A program made the translations under genes and the position numbers. From contig NW_017386134.1 of assembly GCF_000237925.1 (NCBI RefSeq), positions 59,134-123,133 on the forward strand: a stretch of DNA of 64,000 nt, in the 5' to 3' direction. This document shows, in pieces, positions 60,717 to 64,000 of this stretch. Within the stretch, counting starts at the first letter, position 1. The number at the start of each line of letters is the position of its first letter. A model generated the notes under the pieces. That model worked only from the letters and a program-made list of their open reading frames with translations, did no database searches and was not told the DNA's origin. The DNA comes from Schistosoma mansoni. Taxonomy: Eukaryota > Platyhelminthes > Trematoda > Strigeidida > Schistosomatidae.

Positions 60717-60816
60717 ACGCTTTTTACAATCAGTGTTATAATATGGTAACAAAAGGAATAGATATGACTTCCTTTAAAAGTTACAATTTCATAATGAACG
60801 ACGATGAAGTTCATGG
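60717..60816 (+). CDS. unknown host gene, exon a
   Basis: Acceptor ATCCTTTTTCATTTAG, then two bases and 32 codons reading AFYNQCYNMVTKGIDMTSFK and SYNFIMNDDEVH, with the donor GTAAAA leaving phase 2. It is the first visible exon of a multi-exon plus-strand gene extending to at least 63.5 kb. The start of the protein lies upstream. No family is recognised. Confidence 0.55.
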
Positions 60817-60925
60817 GTAAAAGGGTAACTATTACTTTCCAATCAAAACAGTTTGTGCTACTTCGATTTCATCCAATCAAATCGAAACTACTGATTGGTG
60901 ACGATCAGTCAATAGATTATACCAG

Positions 60926-60951
60926 ATACGAAACTGTTCGTAGACACATAA
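60926..60951 (+). CDS. unknown host gene, exon b (tentative)
   Basis: A 26-base exon (YETVRRHI) that would join exon a in phase 2 and exon c in phase 1, using acceptor ATTATACCAG and donor GTACAA. An alternative is one longer exon from 60866 (VLLRFHPIKSKLLIGDDQ onward), which is open to 61017 but does not join exon c in frame. Confidence 0.35.
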
Positions 60952-61010
60952 GTACAAATTTTGAATTACAACTTGGGCAACCGCATATTTTGAAATATTG
61001 TCAATCACAG

Positions 61011-61239
61011 GGATTATGAATTTTAGATCAACGGCTGATAAATTTCAGCTAATGTTCTCAACAGTCAGAAGCGTATTGGATAAGGATCAGGTCATTTACC
61101 CTCATGATTGGTTTACACTTTTTCCAATGGTCACTTTGAACCATCGAATCACGAAGAAACAATCAAACACTTCAAAAGTCTATATAAACCTGACAAGTTC
61201 TATCAAAATTTGATTTATAACTTCACACGAGAAGATGAG
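61011..61239 (+). CDS. unknown host gene, exon c
   Basis: From AG at 61010 one frame reads MNFRSTADKFQLMFSTVRSV and VIYPHDWFTLF; near 61127 the sense passes to the next frame (NGHFEPSNHEETIKHFKSLY, then DKFYQNLIYNFTREDE), which ends at a perfect donor GAG|GTAAGT. No splice pair explains the change. A missing T in the run of five T at about 61122-61126 would, so this is a sequence error or a disabling mutation. Confidence 0.5.
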
Positions 61240-61425
61240 GTAAGTGCTGAATGAACATAAGATTTCTATGCAAATTTTGATGCAATGAAATACCCTTGAT
61301 TTGTTCATCTCGATCACTTTAGATATACCATTTTGCGTAGTCTATGGTTATCGTTTCAACTGATCATCATTTGGCCATATAGATATTTCAACTGCGATGA
61401 TATTTGTGAAAACTTTGATTTGCAG

Positions 61426-61467
61426 AGCTATGAGAATATCATTTTTGAAAATGATTCGTACCGTTAT
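61426..61467 (+). CDS. unknown host gene, exon d (42 bases)
   Basis: Acceptor AACTTTGATTTGCAG, 14 codons (SYENIIFENDSYRY), donor GTAAGT. Phase 0 on both sides, matching exon c and exon e. Confidence 0.65.
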
Positions 61468-61548
61468 GTAAGTTATGTCAGTTAAATTCTAATACATATA
61501 CACCAGTCTCTTCATTATCATTATTCAATGAGGATTCATCTTAATCAG

Positions 61549-61596
61549 TCTCAGCCAGCTTTCAATGACAGTTATCGAAACTTTAACTTTTTATAC
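61549..61596 (+). CDS. unknown host gene, exon e (48 bases)
   Basis: Acceptor ATTCATCTTAATCAG, 16 codons (SQPAFNDSYRNFNFLY), donor GTGAGT. Phase 0 on both sides. The NDSYR tetrad plus following aromatic residues recalls exon d (NDSYRY), so the two exons may derive from each other. Confidence 0.65.
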
Positions 61597-61653
61597 GTGA
61601 GTTGAATTCATTTTGCAATAGAACTACATATCCATATGCTTGCATCATTTTAG

Positions 61654-61723
61654 TCTGTTAAACCGAAATTCTCTTTTCAATTCTACGATAGTCTAATCGA
61701 TGAAGTTTATATTTACTATTTTG
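61654..61723 (+). CDS. unknown host gene, exon f
   Basis: Acceptor TTGCATCATTTTAG, then 23 codons and one base: SVKPKFSFQFYDSLIDEVYI and YYF, donor G|GTAAGC (phase 1). The exon joins exon g through a split Gly codon. Confidence 0.65.
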
Positions 61724-62016
61724 GTAAGCCAATAAATTTCGTTGAGCTCGAATTATGACTGAGTTTTCTTGTTCAAACTTCTGTTCATGAATCAAAGTTG
61801 ATTCAACGTCTTCAGTAAACCAGTTTGAGATTCCTTTTTACATGAAAAACGTCTTTGAATATTTTTTCTCGCTCAAACTAACAAAGATTTGACCTCCCAC
61901 ATTAAACCAAATACAGTTCATGCAATTGATTGAATTCTTCCGTTTGTTTTAAAATCTTTCATTTATTCACTGCAAAATTGTCAATAATGTTGCATTTATT
62001 CATCAAACAAAAACAG

Positions 62017-62115
62017 GTAGGATACTTTTAACCAGAAAAAAACACTACCACATCGGAGATATTAAAAGTTTTGCACAAAAGATTTGGAGATCTGATACGG
62101 TGGTTTTCAATGAGA
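62017..62115 (+). CDS. unknown host gene, exon g
   Basis: Acceptor CATCAAACAAAAACAG, then GT completing Gly and the peptide RILLTRKKHYHIGDIKSFAQ, KIWRSDTVVFNE, donor A|GTGAGC (phase 1). The phase match on both sides supports a real exon. Confidence 0.65.
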
Positions 62116-63121
62116 GTGAGCCTTTATATTATTCATTTATAGTTTGTTTTATTTCCTTTTCTCGCTTTTATTTGGTAAGAATGTTTCAGTATATTGCTTG
62201 ATTATTACACGAGAGTTAACCAGTTCACAGTGATTGTTCTGTTTGTGTAATTTTTGTACCAGAACATCTGTGTGTAGCACGTTTTGAAGGGAAGCCGTAA
62301 AATAAACGAGATATTGTTTTGAAAATATACACATTGAGTGAATTGGATTGATAAACGAAGTGACAAAATTGCCAGAAATAAAATTACTCACCCTCCAGTC
62401 TATGAAAACAACAAAACAGAAGATATCTCATAGACACCATATTTCGTGGTAAACTGACCACTTGTGCAATGGTAAGCGATGTTGTTAGAGTAGTCAGTTT
62501 GAATTATTGAAGTCTTTGAACTATCAAGGTTTTCTAGCACATACTTTATCCATGAAAGTTCAATGTCTGTGATTTGTTGTCTGTGAATCATCGACTATGT
62601 GAGACTATTTTTGTGATCATATGGGTATGATACTGCACTTCGAATACTAACACTTCCCAAAACAGTTAACTTATGAACAACCATGACATGTCCTCTCGTA
62701 CAGTACGAATAACTCATATGAGAACACTTAGAACATCAACGTGACATACATTTATTTCGGTCAGAAATCAGAATTGACGAATAACAAAATCTCATGAAAA
62801 GAGTTTGACGATGTATAGTCGATAACGTACTGAACGTCTATTTCTAAGTGGAAAGCTTCTAGAACAAATTTCAAGGAAGCGAAATATTCTGCTTAGTTGA
62901 TTGTATTAAATCGTTGATCATATCGCTCAATTGATAATACTTCTTGAAATGTCCTCCCAGGAGATTATTGGGCGCTTAGCTACACCGGTTCATTTTATTC
63001 TCGGAATGTAAATGTTAACTTGTTTGAGAAAGCAGTCCGTGTTAAAACGTACATTGATTGAAAGAGGTAGATAATGCATATTCAGATATTTTAGCATCTA
63101 TTTTGATTTTCATTATTTCAG

Positions 63122-63172
63122 AGGAATTGTTAGCATTCAAATGGAATTTTCTAGTAACCGTCAATGATACAG
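63122..63172 (+). CDS. unknown host gene, exon h (51 bases)
   Basis: A strong acceptor (TTGATTTTCATTATTTCAG), 51 bases reading KELLAFKWNFLVTVNDT with split codons at both ends, and a strong donor (G|GTGAGT). Phase 1 in and phase 1 out, compatible with exon g and with the candidate at 63492. Confidence 0.65.
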
Positions 63173-63491
63173 GTGAGTAAACATTGAACGATCGTTGGAT
63201 CAAACTCGCGAAACTTTTTATCACTCACACTTGCAATCATTATGATTTCTCAACTTTTGCGTGTTCGCTTTGAACAAATCCAACTTTCAAAAAACTAACA
63301 AAAGAGTAAAGTTGCTACTATTCTGGAAAATGAGGGAAGACTGAGTACATCCATCTTACCTTAGAGAACAGTTAAAGTGAGCTGAAAAAGAATAAAGTTG
63401 ACGAGTAATAAATAAGTCAGCATGGATAAAATAGGTAACAATCTCATTCCACTTGTCGGAAAATGAATGTAAATATTATCTATCGCTTCAG

Positions 63492-63550
63492 GTTTCAGTC
63501 ACAAAGTTATTTCTGAATATGACACATCCACCTACCTATCCATTCATCAC
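63492..63550 (+). CDS. unknown host gene, candidate exon i, cut by a LINE
   Basis: Acceptor TTATCTATCGCTTCAG, then GT completing Gly in phase with exon h, and FSHKVISEYDTSTYLSIHH. No GT donor of any quality occurs before the TAAG tail of the antisense RTE element at 63551. If the exon is real, the LINE has landed in it or just after it. Confidence 0.4.
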
Positions 63551-64000
63551 ATTACTTACTTACTTACTTACGCCTGTTACCCCTTGTGGAGGAGCATATG
63601 CCGCTCACCAGCATTCTCCATCCAACTCTGTTTTGAGCCTTCCTTTCCAGTTCTTTCCAGTTACTATTCAGCCTTTTCATATCGGCTTCTATTTCCCGGC
63701 GTAGTGTGTTCTTTGGCCTTCCTCTTTTTCGCTTCCCTTCCGGATTCCAAGTTAGGGATTGAGTCGTGATGCACATTGGTGATTTCCTTAACGTATGTCC
63801 GATCCACTTCCAACGTCTTTTCCTAATTTCCTCTTCAGCTGGAAGCTGGTTTGTCCTCTCTCATAAAACGCTGTTGCTGATAGTATCCGGCCAGTGAATG
63901 TTGAGTATTTTGCGTAGACAACTGTTTATAAATACTTGTACCTTCCTGATGATGGCCGTAGTAGTTCTCCACGTTTCAGCTCCATACAGTATAACTGACT
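63551..64000 (-). mobile_element. RTE-clade LINE (SR2-like), C-terminal end and tail
   Basis: The minus strand, entering from the right edge, reads SVILYGAETWRTTTAIIRKV, LRKILNIHWPDTISNS, then (after one stop) [40 protein letters not shown] and [19 protein letters not shown], the extreme C-terminus of RTE elements such as SR2. It ends with a (TAAG)n tail at 63551-63571, the typical short-repeat end of RTE insertions. The 5' part lies outside the window. The copy has one stop in this part. Confidence 0.9.

Overview
The window looks like genomic DNA of a schistosome blood fluke (genus Schistosoma, species not resolved). The grounds are AT-rich sequence, host genes broken into small exons with long introns, and repeats typical of schistosomes: RTE/SR2-like and CR1-like LINEs, Penelope-like elements, hammerhead-ribozyme SINEs of the Sm-alpha type, and LTR-element remnants. 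There are six assembly gaps, four of them exactly 200 N.

Left part (1-27.7 kb): an RTE fragment enters at the left edge (minus strand). It is followed by a Penelope-type terminal copy with a hammerhead motif and a 5'-truncated CR1-like LINE (835-3135, plus). Two possible membrane-protein exons lie on the minus strand (7974-8213 well supported, 11100-11304 weaker). A Penelope-like element at 11771-14309 carries 411-bp inverted arms. Sm-alpha-type and tRNA-derived hammerhead SINEs, a GC-rich AAT-tailed retroposon (two copies of different age) and one LTR remnant are scattered through AT-rich sequence.

Centre (27.7-46.9 kb): a minus-strand endoglycoceramidase (GH5) gene. Four exons are recognisable at 40826-41588, 34944-35173, 32002-32226 and 27705-28034; one exon between the first two was not found. 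Exon 3 carries the nucleophile motif but also an in-frame TGA, and exon 2 has no nearby AG acceptor, so the gene is either decaying or mis-sequenced. Its introns hold a 1.9-kb foldback whose arms end in hammerhead motifs, hammerhead SINEs and LTR fragments. The 3' end of the same gene is duplicated upstream of exon 1 (about 42.1-44.8 kb). The duplicate has lost exon 3 and gained a solo LTR that is absent from the original, which gives the order of events.

Right part (46.9-64 kb): an LTR element end, three copies of an unclassified repeat (49.9, 56.0 and 57.5 kb), a heavily broken Ty3/Gypsy remnant (51.7-54.3 kb), a second CR1 3' tail, and finally a plus-strand host gene of unknown function (60.7-63.5 kb). 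That gene has many small exons whose phases agree; its last visible candidate exon runs straight into an antisense RTE element that leaves the window.

The most notable signal is the number of hammerhead-ribozyme motifs (at least eleven sites in three structural classes, most with one or more lesions), including a junction where two different hammerhead families are fused within their cores.
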